NCBI GenBank assembly: GCA_938040655.1
Contig: CALHZK010000005.1
Span: forward strand, 1-64,000
DNA from: an uncultured Candidatus Saccharibacteria bacterium
GTDB taxonomy: Bacteria > Patescibacteriota > Saccharimonadia > Saccharimonadales > Saccharimonadaceae
Reading direction: 5' to 3'
Length of the DNA: 64,000 nt
The notes beneath the pieces were generated by a model, which saw only the letters and a list, made by a program, of their open reading frames with translations, was not told the origin of the DNA and did no database searches. Below are positions 1 to 8,148 of this stretch, one piece after another. Both the position numbers and the translations under genes were made by a program. Each line of letters starts with the position of its first letter. Position 1 is the stretch's first letter.

Positions 1-202
1 AGATTGCTACCGTTCGGCCAACTTCGGCGCTAGCATCACGAATCCACTTGATCTGATCGAGCCGTTCTTCGTACGATCCATGGCTAAAGTTCAAACGAAA
101 GCCATTTGCGCCAGCTTCAATTAATTGTTTGATTTTCTCTGGTGAATTTGTGGCTGGCCCCAGAGTCGCCAGTATCTTAGTCCTTTTAAATGTATTACTC
201 AT
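1..202 (-). CDS. pyk: pyruvate kinase, N-terminal fragment (cut by the window edge)
   Basis: These are the first 67 codons of a pyruvate kinase, which converts phosphoenolpyruvate and ADP to pyruvate and ATP in the last step of glycolysis. The visible part has the family's opening strand (FKRTKILATLGPAT) and the FRLNFSHG segment that contributes to the active-site barrel. The start is the ATG at 200-202. A TATAAT box on the same strand at 211-216 lies eight bases upstream, so the mRNA should be nearly leaderless. It is a diverged paralogue of the complete copy at 13128-14546 and the outermost visible gene of the left mirror arm. Whether the rest is intact cannot be seen. Confidence 0.93.
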   Translation of the reverse strand, partial: MSNTFKRTKILATLGPATNSPEKIKQLIEAGANGFRLNFSHGSYEERLDQIKWIRDASAEVGRTVAI

Positions 203-495
203 AGATAGTTATTATACTCTAATATGTTCTACAAAAATAGTACGCCCAGACTAGGACGTACTTGATAAGTGCAAATTTATATTATATAGTGAATGTCGTT
301 GAATCGAATTGGAACGATATCCTTATGGAGCTCAGGCGGTGATATCGCCTTATGGGGGTTTATCTCTGGCGTAACGTATTTGTTACAGTGATGGAACTAG
401 TCAAGATATTATCTACCGACAAGCATTGCTTGTGCTTTAAGTATACGATGTCAATTATAGAATCTTACAGAGATAAAACCAAATTTGGCCATCGC
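203..495. other. intergenic stretch, no convincing gene
   Basis: About 290 bases lie between the pyk fragment and the next minus-strand gene. The right-hand part of pyk's upstream promoter sits at its left end (TATAAT on the minus strand at 211-216). A short hairpin, AGGCG/CGCCT, occurs near 332-348 without a T-run. A 64-codon plus-strand reading frame begins inside it, but it has no ribosome-binding site or recognisable protein character. Confidence 0.5.
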
Positions 496-930
496 TTAGT
501 ACGCTACACCACCATGATGCGAACACGCGCCTCGACCCATAGATGAACTACATGAACCATCGTTGCATGTTGTAATCGGACAATATTCTGCATCGTATAT
601 GCTGCTCTTTGAAGAGTTAGAGTCGTTTGAATACCGTTGATAGTTTGTCTCTGAGCGCTTATTACTTTTAACTTGACGTTGATGATTACTATATGTTGTC
701 CATACGATCAATCCACCTATAATAACCACCCAAAATAGTATTTTGCCCCAATTGTTAAGAAATGAATCAAGTCGCTCTCTTCGTCTAACTTGTTTACCTA
801 ATTTTATATACTCAGGGATGTAATAGTACTCTATACTGACTGTATCATCCAACGGTTTTTTGTGTTTTTTCTTGTATCCATCGCTAATTAGTTTGCCAAT
901 CGGAGGGCTAAATCTTACTCGTATATTCAT
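496..930 (-). CDS. small membrane protein with a C-terminal Cys/His motif like DUF3761
   Basis: This 144-residue protein has a basic N-terminal half, one membrane segment near residues 63-80 (ILFWVVIIGGLIVWTTY), a Ser/Asn-rich linker and a short tail with CNDGSC and GRGACSHHGGVAY. That tail resembles the end of DUF3761-type exported proteins, whose function is not established, so the domain match is a judgement from the motif only. The start is the ATG at 928-930, with no clear Shine-Dalgarno sequence. It directly follows the broken gene at 933-1515 on the same strand and probably shares its transcript. The region is more AT-rich than the housekeeping genes and has no equivalent in the right mirror arm. 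Confidence 0.6.
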   Translation of the reverse strand: MNIRVRFSPPIGKLISDGYKKKHKKPLDDTVSIEYYYIPEYIKLGKQVRRRERLDSFLNNWGKILFWVVIIGGLIVWTTYSNHQRQVKSNKRSETNYQRYSNDSNSSKSSIYDAEYCPITTCNDGSCSSSMGRGACSHHGGVAY

Positions 931-932
931 GA

Positions 933-1515
933 CTATCTATGAATTCTGATAACTCGCACCTGATTTTCGTAGGTAACTTTTAGGTCTATATTTTCTTCGG
1001 ACTTACGAATATCAGCAGAGATGCTGCCAGCGCGCTCCAATCCCTTATTGATGTCACCACCGAGACTACTTACAAAGTATGGCTTATACGGTATATAACT
1101 CACGTTCGCTCGTATAAATTGGTCCAGGCACATCCAGTACCTTCTCAAGCTCTTTAGATTTGTATTGGGCACCTAACGGGAAAAACTGATTACCCTTGAA
1201 TGCACTTATCTGCTCGTCAAGTTTCCGTCCACTATCTAGCACTAGTTCAATCTTTAACTTAGTAGTGTCGATATTGTTAGTGGCGATAATCTTATAGTCT
1301 ATATGAAGGCGATCATTATTCTTTAAATATTCGTTGATAGTATTTCGTGAAAGATTACGTCGATCGCATATATCATAATCAGAAGGTCCAAGTTGAACCC
1401 AGGGAGCGTCAGGGTCGTTATCCCAAGCTTTCCACCAAGTTCGCTCTCTCGACTGAGCAGTGCAATTTTCTTGTTTGTCTAGGCTTTTCTCCTCACAGGC
1501 TAATATTATGGCTAT
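933..1515 (-). pseudogene. broken gene of unknown function: two reading frames, no start codon in the first
   Basis: On the minus strand one frame is open from 1515 to 1084 (143 codons) and reads like real protein, for example WWKAWDNDPDAPWVQLG and DQISAFKGNQFFPLGAQ-like segments, but has no ATG, GTG or TTG near its beginning. A second frame, open from 1172 to 933, continues plausibly (VSSLGGDINKGLERAGS, then KVTYENQVRVIRI). The two overlap over 1084-1172, so one single-base shift there would join them into a protein of about 190 residues. The simplest reading is a frameshifted gene remnant; a sequencing error is the alternative. The family is not recognised. An intact short product from the GTG at 1170-1172 remains possible. 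Confidence 0.5.
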
Positions 1516-1775
1516 TTAACATTTTTTGTTTTTCGTAATTTTACAAACAGATATACAGCTAATATAACAACTAGCACGCTGCCTAGTGCGAGTCCTCCTA
1601 TAACCATTAAACTATTAGTTTCTTGTTGCTTCTGTCGTAAGGTGAGTTGCTGTTCCTTTAACTTCGTGTCCGCCTTATTGTTTTCTATACGACTTTCACT
1701 TTCTTCAAAGTTATCAGACCTTGACATATTTTTGGTTGCTCCGCCAAACACTCTATCAAACGTTTCTTCATCCAC
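1512..1775 (-). CDS. small tail-anchored membrane protein, unknown function
   Basis: This 87-residue protein has a charged N-terminal part, a likely coiled coil rich in K, E and Q around residues 28-52, and one C-terminal membrane segment (residues about 57-77) followed by a basic tail. Such a layout suits a tail-anchored protein facing the cytoplasm, but no family is recognised. The start is a GTG at 1773-1775, chosen because AGGAG lies eight bases upstream. This ribosome-binding site is at the end of a long structured leader (1798-1926), so expression may be controlled in that leader. The broken gene at 933-1515 follows it directly on the same strand. Confidence 0.6.
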   Translation of the reverse strand: MDEETFDRVFGGATKNMSRSDNFEESESRIENNKADTKLKEQQLTLRQKQQETNSLMVIGGLALGSVLVVILAVYLFVKLRKTKNVK

Positions 1776-1797
1776 TACTTATACTCCTTTCCAAATT

Positions 1798-1926
1798 AAA
1801 AATGACACCACGCTTGGTGTCTAACCAGCAAATAGAGTATTAAGCCCTAATTTACTTCGCATGGTGCCATTTTGAAGGCTTAATACCACGCAAAGAAATT
1901 GCGGTACTCTATAAAACTGGTTAGAC
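1798..1926 (-). promoter_or_regulatory. structured leader RNA with overlapping intrinsic terminator (riboswitch-like architecture)
   Basis: Read on the minus strand, GTCTAACCAG (1926-1917) pairs perfectly with CTGGTTAGAC (1828-1819). Inside, ATAGAGTA pairs with TACTCTAT, TATTAAGCC (near 1885-1877) with GGCTTAATA (1846-1838), and CGCAA with TTGCG (1903-1899 with 1893-1889), giving a branched junction. The last three bases of the closing helix are also the first three of a terminator hairpin, GACACC/GGTGTC (1821-1804), followed by TTTTT at 1802-1798. The ribosome-binding site of the gene at 1512-1775 comes right after. No known riboswitch class was recognised. On the plus strand the closing helix is followed by TTTTTT (1927-1932), so a plain terminator for plus-strand transcripts is the alternative. 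Confidence 0.55.
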
Positions 1927-1932
1927 TTTTTT

Positions 1933-1938
1933 ATTATA
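1933..1938 (-). promoter_or_regulatory. -10 box of the structured leader
   Basis: A perfect TATAAT on the minus strand lies six bases before GTCTAACCAG, so transcription should begin at or just before the first base of the leader's closing helix. The -35 region is weak. Confidence 0.6.
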
Positions 1939-2020
1939 TCAAATATCGTCGTAAGAATATGTCCATGTTGCCAAAATCGCCAGAGTTGCAGAACGCTAAC
2001 CTTGCGTTTTAATTTAACAG

Positions 2021-2203
2021 ATGAACTACATGGATACACCTGCCCGCATGCTGCAAAATGCTGACACGGAAAAAGTTATATTTCAAAAGATGGTTACCGA
2101 GAATAGCATTCTTTTAATCTTAAAAAGAAAAGTTTGGAACGGACGGTTTGAGTATGTTTTACAGATTGAAGGACAAACAAAAAGACTCCAAAGAGCCTCT
2201 TGA
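2021..2203 (+). CDS. doubtful short ORF next to tRNA-Glu
   Basis: A 60-codon plus-strand frame begins at ATG 2021. It has protein-like composition (a charged stretch with LLILKRKVW and FEYVLQIEG), but no ribosome-binding site, no clear promoter and no recognised family. It ends eight bases before the 3' end of tRNA-Glu on the other strand. It could be the end of a decayed gene; chance is also possible. Confidence 0.25.
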   Translation: MNYMDTPARMLQNADTEKVIFQKMVTENSILLILKRKVWNGRFEYVLQIEGQTKRLQRAS

Positions 2204-2211
2204 TTCCATAA

Positions 2212-2286
2212 TGGTGACCTTACCGGGAATCGAACCCGGATTGCCAGGATGAAAACCTGGTGTCCTAACCGTTAGACGATAAGGCC
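2212..2286 (-). tRNA. tRNA-Glu (anticodon TTC), left copy
   Basis: A 75-base cloverleaf with acceptor stem GGCCTTA/TAAGGTC (one G-T pair), anticodon arm CCAGG-TTTTCAT-CCTGG giving UUC, TTCGATT in the T loop, discriminator A and an encoded CCA. It matches the copy at 12785-12859 base for base. Its 3' end faces the patch of small and broken genes in the left mirror arm; no duplicated 3'-end sequence that would mark an integration site was found there. Confidence 0.97.
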
Positions 2287-2348
2287 ATACCCCAGTTATT
2301 CTAACAGATTATCGTTATCCATACAAGCACGAGAGAATAAGTCAAGCC

Positions 2349-5153
2349 TTAGTACCTTGGCGGCAGTTCAGTTGTGACATCAGTGGATATAGAGCTATTC
2401 ATACTAGCTCGATTATACGCCCAGATGTAAGTGTCCATCCGTGCGTTTATAACTTCGGCTGGAGTAGTGTAACCGTTCTCGTTACCAGTAGTACCATCAG
2501 CACCGTGTGTACGACGCAATTGCAGCACACGTGCCGATACCGTACCATTGATCTGCAGCGGTTTATCGCAAACGGTTGATTTCAAACCACTAGTATAATC
2601 AGTCCGCGTCAACGCCGACCGAATGCCGCTCTCATCGACCTCGCAGGTCGAAATCACGCCGCCAACACCATTATTAGTACCAGTAGCAATCAGCCAAGCA
2701 TCGACATTAGTAACATTATCTTTAATAATTATATTACGTGCATAAATAATAGCTTGCGGCAACTGACTAGCGTTAGAGAAATTGCTAGAGTCGTAGCGAA
2801 TATCATTATCAATAACCACTGTTTTGTTACCGGCATCAATTATAACAGATTTACCGACCCCAATAGCCCCGCCCGATAGCGTCACTATTGAGCGCGACGA
2901 AGATAGTTTGTATGATCCATTCAGCCCGTTTAACGATATGTTTTCACCAGAAAGCGACTGCTGCGAACCGAAGTAACTAGATTTGACGGTATTCTGAGCG
3001 CCAATAGTTCCCCATTGACCATATATAGCTTTACTATTAGCAAAAGTTAAGCCATTCAACTGATCACCAGATACCGTACCCAAACGCGATGTTGTACCCA
3101 TACCTGAGAGAGCACCACCTGATGCTGATACTACATTCGATCTGCCATAAGATGAAATCTCCGGCGCAAATAGCCCATACTCACCCCAGCTACCAATTGA
3201 ATGAGGCGAGTTGCCGATGTTTAATGTCCGAGCACCACCAGTATAGATACCAGACTTGTATTTCGGGGTAGACAGAACATTTGAGAGATTACTTGATCCT
3301 ACGCGCACATCACCACCCCAGATTTGTACCATCGGTTTCTTGGATATGCGGTAGCAACGCGGATACGAAACACGGCGCTTTAAGGCATCACTCGTCGTAT
3401 TCCAATTATACCTATTAACCGTCGCCACGCGGCACACTACATCGCCAACTGTATAACGAGCAGCGTCAAGAGCTGAAGTGTCAATTACCTCTGTACTGTC
3501 AAATGAGCTGCTTCTGGCGTTAGTCGGCGTACAGTCGCTGATCTTACCAGCTAACTGTGCTTGGGCGTTGAGCCATGCGCAAGTATTCATATTCGCACTA
3601 TAATTAGTCTCTGCATAATAGCGATCACCATTACTTTTATTGAACACACCTTTTAACATATCTCCTAGCTGACTATCTGACATAGCTGCTGTGGAGCCAG
3701 TAAATGCAAACGTAAAGACATCCGCATCGCTATTAGCACCAGATTCACGACGTCCTCCAGTGTTGTATATGGTACTATCGAGCGTTGTTGCATTACCTTT
3801 CTCCATAGCACCAATAGCAGTCGACCCATTAGCAGGACCAACCCCTGGTACGAGATTGAAATCTGAAGCCACGCGCGCACAAGCAGGCTCGCTAGTTGTC
3901 CATCCTCCTCTAGTGGAATTTGGCCACGACCACCATGTTTGAGTGCATATATAAGAGCCTATCCTACTATTATCGTTTGGCACAAGAACCCTCATACAAT
4001 CATCGTCTTCTCGTCCGCTCCAGTTTACTAGCTGATCTGGACGTTGCACCAAATTACCAGGCACTGCCCGACATTTGTTGCCATATCTGTCACCAACAGC
4101 TCCATATGTAATCAGCGCTCTATGTCCATTATCGCTACCTCCACAGTGCCGCCAATCTTTACCTGCACAATTAACCACGTCATTAAAGTTTTTGAAATAC
4201 GCCGACTCTACAACCACTTGTATATCTGAATCTACATGCTGAAAGTTCGAGTACCTAATATTTCGAACATTCGCTATAAATTCAGCGCGTTTACCAGGCA
4301 AAACCGTAGGCTGGCCTTCTGCGTGTCCTTGCGCATAAGGTCGAGAGGTGCCATAAGCATTTGAGTTATTATAATTCGCATAGCTCTTGTCTTCAGAGCG
4401 ATTATACACATAATTTTCTCCCTGGATATTCCACCCTCTTGGAAATCCACCGCGACGCACCCACAGGGTAATATTATCTGTACCACAATTTATACTCGCT
4501 CCACTATACGTATATGCTGCGCCATTCCTCCAGAGAGCCATACAGCTTTTAGCTCCCAAAGTAATCTTTACTGGTCCGCCACCAGGAGTTCCAACACCTC
4601 TGACGTCGACCCCCACGTCCAGCTGGTCGTGTTCATCCCATCTAGCGCCAGCCTCTCCCCATCTCTCTCCGTTAATCCACTGATAGGTAGGACCGCCCCC
4701 GTCGTAGCGTCCACGGAAAAAGTAATAATTACCGTTACCGTCTACGTGACCATTTGTGACCCAGGTATGTCGACCCTGCCCGTTAAACGAAAATAACGAG
4801 TAAACATCAAGTGGCCTGCGATATTCTTGTGTATTCCATGATCCTCGTATGGCAAAGTATATCGATGTAGCATTCCAATCCATCTCTAGTGGGTACTCTG
4901 GAGTAAGGCCTGTCGTCTGAAAATAACCCGATCCATGGTAAGAAGGCCACCAGACAGCACACGGATCAGCTAAATATCTATAATCGCCACAAGGGTTCCC
5001 GCCCCACCCTCTCTGTTCGGCCGTATTACGTCCAGTGTTCCATCCATGCATAGCATGAGAGGTATCACTGCAAAATATCGCTGCAAAAACAAAAGCGACA
5101 ACTACAACGCCGACAAAACAGCTTAGCCAGCGCAACGTTGATCTACCTGTCAT
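2349..5153 (-). CDS. large secreted surface protein, 934 residues, unknown function
   Basis: The protein starts with a signal peptide or N-terminal anchor (hydrophobic residues about 11-30). The first two thirds are rich in Trp, Tyr, Gly, Asn and paired Cys (for example NPCGDYRYLADPC), which suggests a folded extracellular domain, perhaps with disulfides. The last third has beta-helix character with repeated short hydrophobic strands (IVTLSGGAIGVGKSVIIDAG, then AIIYARNIIIKDNV), like bactofilin-type or other parallel beta-helix folds. It ends in TELPPRY. The start ATG overlaps the stop of the 5150-5599 gene (ATGA), so the two are surely co-translated. There is no equivalent in the right mirror arm. 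A role in contact with a host cell is only a guess from secretion and size. Confidence 0.8.
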   Translation of the reverse strand: MTGRSTLRWLSCFVGVVVVAFVFAAIFCSDTSHAMHGWNTGRNTAEQRGWGGNPCGDYRYLADPCAVWWPSYHGSGYFQTTGLTPEYPLEMDWNATSIYFAIRGSWNTQEYRRPLDVYSLFSFNGQGRHTWVTNGHVDGNGNYYFFRGRYDGGGPTYQWINGERWGEAGARWDEHDQLDVGVDVRGVGTPGGGPVKITLGAKSCMALWRNGAAYTYSGASINCGTDNITLWVRRGGFPRGWNIQGENYVYNRSEDKSYANYNNSNAYGTSRPYAQGHAEGQPTVLPGKRAEFIANVRNIRYSNFQHVDSDIQVVVESAYFKNFNDVVNCAGKDWRHCGGSDNGHRALITYGAVGDRYGNKCRAVPGNLVQRPDQLVNWSGREDDDCMRVLVPNDNSRIGSYICTQTWWSWPNSTRGGWTTSEPACARVASDFNLVPGVGPANGSTAIGAMEKGNATTLDSTIYNTGGRRESGANSDADVFTFAFTGSTAAMSDSQLGDMLKGVFNKSNGDRYYAETNYSANMNTCAWLNAQAQLAGKISDCTPTNARSSSFDSTEVIDTSALDAARYTVGDVVCRVATVNRYNWNTTSDALKRRVSYPRCYRISKKPMVQIWGGDVRVGSSNLSNVLSTPKYKSGIYTGGARTLNIGNSPHSIGSWGEYGLFAPEISSYGRSNVVSASGGALSGMGTTSRLGTVSGDQLNGLTFANSKAIYGQWGTIGAQNTVKSSYFGSQQSLSGENISLNGLNGSYKLSSSRSIVTLSGGAIGVGKSVIIDAGNKTVVIDNDIRYDSSNFSNASQLPQAIIYARNIIIKDNVTNVDAWLIATGTNNGVGGVISTCEVDESGIRSALTRTDYTSGLKSTVCDKPLQINGTVSARVLQLRRTHGADGTTGNENGYTTPAEVINARMDTYIWAYNRASMNSSISTDVTTELPPRY

Positions 5154-5599
5154 TGTTTATTCCTGGGTAGTGTTTGTTTATTTCTAAGATTGCCTAGCTG
5201 CTCTACATTAGTAGATATAATCAACTTACCGCTGGCATATATACCCTTGTCGGACAGGCTCTTCATTTTGTTATATAACTCATTGACTTTTTGGGTATCT
5301 CTACCTAAATCATTATTAGTAGCATAATAGAAGTACACGGTCGCCACACACGTAGCATCATCTAGGTAATGATTCTTCTTTTCTATATCCCTGACAACCT
5401 GCCTCAATTTATCTGGCGAATATATACTCTCATTAATCTTGTCTGCCACTTTGTCATCGCACACATTATAATGTACTACCACCCGCTGATCTGGCACCTT
5501 TATTCCACCGTAGACATAACCCATAACTGCAGCAATCCCGGTCGCTATCAACGCTATTATTACAATAATACCTAAGATTATTCCCGTCTTCCTCTTCAT
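5150..5599 (-). CDS. small membrane-anchored extracytoplasmic protein, partner of the 934-residue protein
   Basis: This 149-residue protein has one N-terminal membrane segment (residues about 7-29, IILGIIVIIALIATGIAAVM) and a soluble domain with two Cys (NVCDD and DATCVATVYFYY) that could form a disulfide outside the cell. It ends in a polar tail. A TATACT box at 5606-5611 lies six bases before the ATG at 5597-5599, so the transcript is nearly leaderless, begins just downstream of the kinase gene and covers this gene plus the next (four-base ATGA overlap). No family is recognised. The tight coupling suggests that it anchors, chaperones or assembles the large secreted protein. Confidence 0.75.
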   Translation of the reverse strand: MKRKTGIILGIIVIIALIATGIAAVMGYVYGGIKVPDQRVVVHYNVCDDKVADKINESIYSPDKLRQVVRDIEKKNHYLDDATCVATVYFYYATNNDLGRDTQKVNELYNKMKSLSDKGIYASGKLIISTNVEQLGNLRNKQTLPRNKQ

Positions 5600-5615
5600 A
5601 CTAAAAGTATACCAT

Positions 5616-6869
5616 TTATGCTTTCTCGCCGTCTAGTGTTGGTGATAATTTTAATTTTGCGACTGGCAAGCGAAAGCCGAACGTGCTACCCTTATCTAAT
5701 TCGGATTCAGAAATCATCGTACCGCCATGCCCCTCAATAACCTTTTTTGCCAAAAATAAGCCTATACCGGTACCGTCTGGCCGTTGCCGCCGGGCGTTGT
5801 CGCCTCGGAAAAACTTCGTACCAAGCTTTTTCTTGGCAGAAATAGGCACGCCTATTCCTTTATCAATCACCCGCAAAACCGCCTCGCCGTCCTCAACCGA
5901 TAATCGAACTTTCACTACATTAGCATCCGGCGAATAGTAAATCGCATTATCTATAAAATTCATAATAACTTGGCGAATTTTGGTATCGTCAAGGTAAAGA
6001 ACCGGAAAGCGCGCTGGCCGCCGATAAGACACTTTAATCTTGTGAGTATTCGCCACCTGATCAACATTAGCCACTTCTTCGGCAACTAGTTGCGATAAAT
6101 CAACAGCAGTGCGATTAATAACAAACTTACCAGTTTGCAAACGGCTAACATTCAAGAAATCGCTAACTAGCCGCACCATTCGCTCGCTGCTGCGAAAAGC
6201 CTCCTCCAGCAATTGCCGCTGCGTCTGAGTAATTTCGCCGGCATCGCCTTCAAGGACCATACTCAAATAACCTTTTACGCTTGTAAGTGGTGTTCGCAGC
6301 TGGTGGCTAGCCATGCTGACGAACTCGTCTTTAGTAGCGTCTAGCGCTTGCAATCTCTTGTTTGATTGACGTAGCTGGCGTGTTGCCTCGTCTACTTCTT
6401 TTTCTAAATTGCCCGCTAGGCGACGAATCTCATCTAGACGAAACATATTCAGCAGCGCCACCGACAAATTACGCGCCAAAACATCAAACAATTCGAGCTC
6501 TTTACTACGAATCTCGTGGCCATCGCGCCGTTCGCCAACCACCAGATAGCCAATCCTTTGCCCCGCAACACACAGAGGCAAAATCGATGCGATACCATAC
6601 GAAGCATGCTCATTAATATCAAGAGATTCCAGCGTCTGCACATCCATCCAAGCCGGCACATTATGCCTGCCAGCAATGTGCGGACGATGATAACTATCGC
6701 AAAAAACCACTCCCGCAAAGCGCACTCGCAATACTTCAACGAAAGTCTCTAGATAGCCGCTAAGCAGCGTGTCAATGTCCTTGGCGTCAACCATCTTGCG
6801 AGTCAGTACGTCGACAACTTGCTGCGAACGGTACGATGGCCGACGAATTTTGCCAAAAAGCCGCTTCAT
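5616..6869 (-). CDS. sensor histidine kinase with GAF-like input domain, left copy
   Basis: This 417-residue kinase has a GAF-like sensor region (about residues 25-145), a coiled-coil linker, a HisKA domain with the phospho-accepting His near 189 (ASHQLRTP) and a HATPase_c domain with N box (NFIDNAIYY), G1 (DKGIGVP), F box and G2 (DGTGIGLFLAKKV). There is no membrane segment, so it probably senses a cytoplasmic signal. It is divergently transcribed from the receiver gene at 6949, its likely partner. It is a full paralogue of the kinase at 11239-12513, and the two are most alike in the catalytic half. The start is the ATG at 6867-6869; TACTAT/TATAAA-like sequence just upstream is a probable -10. 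Confidence 0.93.
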   Translation of the reverse strand: MKRLFGKIRRPSYRSQQVVDVLTRKMVDAKDIDTLLSGYLETFVEVLRVRFAGVVFCDSYHRPHIAGRHNVPAWMDVQTLESLDINEHASYGIASILPLCVAGQRIGYLVVGERRDGHEIRSKELELFDVLARNLSVALLNMFRLDEIRRLAGNLEKEVDEATRQLRQSNKRLQALDATKDEFVSMASHQLRTPLTSVKGYLSMVLEGDAGEITQTQRQLLEEAFRSSERMVRLVSDFLNVSRLQTGKFVINRTAVDLSQLVAEEVANVDQVANTHKIKVSYRRPARFPVLYLDDTKIRQVIMNFIDNAIYYSPDANVVKVRLSVEDGEAVLRVIDKGIGVPISAKKKLGTKFFRGDNARRQRPDGTGIGLFLAKKVIEGHGGTMISESELDKGSTFGFRLPVAKLKLSPTLDGEKA

Positions 6870-6948
6870 TAGCTTTATAGTACACGTTTCTAGGCAATAA
6901 CGCTAGAGCTTTGCTAGTCGAAAATCCAGAATGTGATATCATAAAAGC

Positions 6949-7320
6949 ATGACAACTATCGCTATCATCGAAGACGATCAAGTAATCAACCAAATGTACC
7001 GCATGAAGTTTGAAGCGGCCGGTTTTGAAGTAGTCTCTGCTAGCGATGGCGAAGCTGGCGTCAAAGTTGTTCAGCGCGCCAATCCAGACATCATATTGCT
7101 TGATCTACAGATGCCAAATATGAACGGTGCTGAAGCGTTGCAAAAAATCCGCCATCAGCCCGCCAACGCCAATACACCAGTTATTATTTTGACTAATCTT
7201 GGCGAAGAGGAAGCTCCAGCCGAACTGAGACGCTTAGGTATAGACAGCTACATCGTCAAGGCTAACCTAACGCCAAGCCAAGTCGTCGCCCGTGTCAAAG
7301 AGACTCTAAATAGTAAATAA
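6949..7320 (+). CDS. single-domain response regulator (receiver only), left copy
   Basis: This 123-residue protein is a receiver domain with nothing attached. The acidic pair EDD is at 8-10, the phospho-accepting Asp at 52 (LLDLQMP), Thr at 82 (ILTNLG) and the conserved Lys at 104 (YIVKAN). Without an output domain it must act by binding other proteins, by passing phosphate on, or as a phosphate sink for the kinase. It is transcribed away from the kinase gene across a 79-base promoter region with a TATCAT-type box before the ATG, and ends 12 bases from the end of folD on the other strand. The same divergent arrangement is repeated in the right arm. Confidence 0.93.
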   Translation: MTTIAIIEDDQVINQMYRMKFEAAGFEVVSASDGEAGVKVVQRANPDIILLDLQMPNMNGAEALQKIRHQPANANTPVIILTNLGEEEAPAELRRLGIDSYIVKANLTPSQVVARVKETLNSK

Positions 7321-7332
7321 CAAACAATCACG

Positions 7333-8148
7333 CTACAGCTTTCCAAGCTGCCGCAAACACGCTTCAATCAAGTGATCAAACAATACCGCGTAAGTTAGCG
7401 GTCCAACACCGCCTTTTTTAGGCGTGATCGTGATATCACTACGCTGGCGGACTGCGTCATCAACGTCGCCAACTAGCACGCCGCCTTCACTAGCCGTACC
7501 GGCATCGACGACAACAGCGCCTGGCGCTATCATCTCAGCCGTAATCAAATGCGGCACGCCTGTCGCCGTTACAATCACGGCACATTTTTGCAATTCAGCA
7601 GCAGTCGCTGGCTTGGATTTATCATAAACATGTACGTCTAGACCTCGCTGGCGCCACATTTTCTCGAGCGGTGCGCCAACCAATTTACCACGACCAACGA
7701 TTGCAATTTGCTTATCCGACAACTCGACATTATATCCGGCCAACAGCCAATCAATCGCCTGTGCTGTAGCACTAGGATAGATACCGTCCGCACTCAAACC
7801 GTCAACATCTTTGTCTGGCGCAATCAATCTACATAGCTCTTCGGTCTGCGACACGTCGTCGATCGGTAATTGCAGAATTGTACCTTGCACTGTAGTATCG
7901 GTGTTAGCCTGCTGAATTGCCGCGGCAATATCAGACTGCGCTACCGCCTGCACGTCAACGTCAATCAAAATATCTGCCGCATAACGCTTTTTCATCCGGA
8001 CATAGGTTTGGATAGCTTGGCTAGCGTTTTCACTCATTATGATAACTAGCTTCGGTATAATACCATGCTCTTGGCGCAAATTGCGTACCTGGCGCGCTTG
8101 TCTCTCCTTGATAAAGCCCTGCAACTCCCGGCCACTCAATTCTTTCAT
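7333..8148 (-). CDS. folD: bifunctional methylenetetrahydrofolate dehydrogenase/cyclohydrolase, left copy
   Basis: FolD interconverts 5,10-methylene- and 10-formyl-tetrahydrofolate, supplying one-carbon units for purines and initiator formyl-Met. At 271 residues it is slightly shorter than usual. The Tyr/Lys active-site segment is seen as TYVRMKKRY, followed by QLPID, APDKDVDG, the nucleotide-binding IVGRGKLVGAPL and the C-terminal KKGGVGPLT. The start ATG overlaps the stop of the upstream membrane-protein gene (ATGA), so the two share a transcript. The paralogue at 10010-10819 differs at many positions, for example SADGIYPS against AGGGRFDP. Whether both copies keep both activities cannot be read from the sequence. 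Confidence 0.95.
   Translation of the reverse strand: MKELSGRELQGFIKERQARQVRNLRQEHGIIPKLVIIMSENASQAIQTYVRMKKRYAADILIDVDVQAVAQSDIAAAIQQANTDTTVQGTILQLPIDDVSQTEELCRLIAPDKDVDGLSADGIYPSATAQAIDWLLAGYNVELSDKQIAIVGRGKLVGAPLEKMWRQRGLDVHVYDKSKPATAAELQKCAVIVTATGVPHLITAEMIAPGAVVVDAGTASEGGVLVGDVDDAVRQRSDITITPKKGGVGPLTYAVLFDHLIEACLRQLGKL

Noticed and set aside
352..546. 64-codon plus-strand ORF
   Set aside because: No ribosome-binding site or promoter, unlikely composition, and it overlaps the end of the minus-strand gene at 496-930.
203..2211. Integrated element with tRNA-Glu as attachment site
   Set aside because: No integrase gene and no repeated tRNA 3' end at the other border; kept only as a question in the findings.
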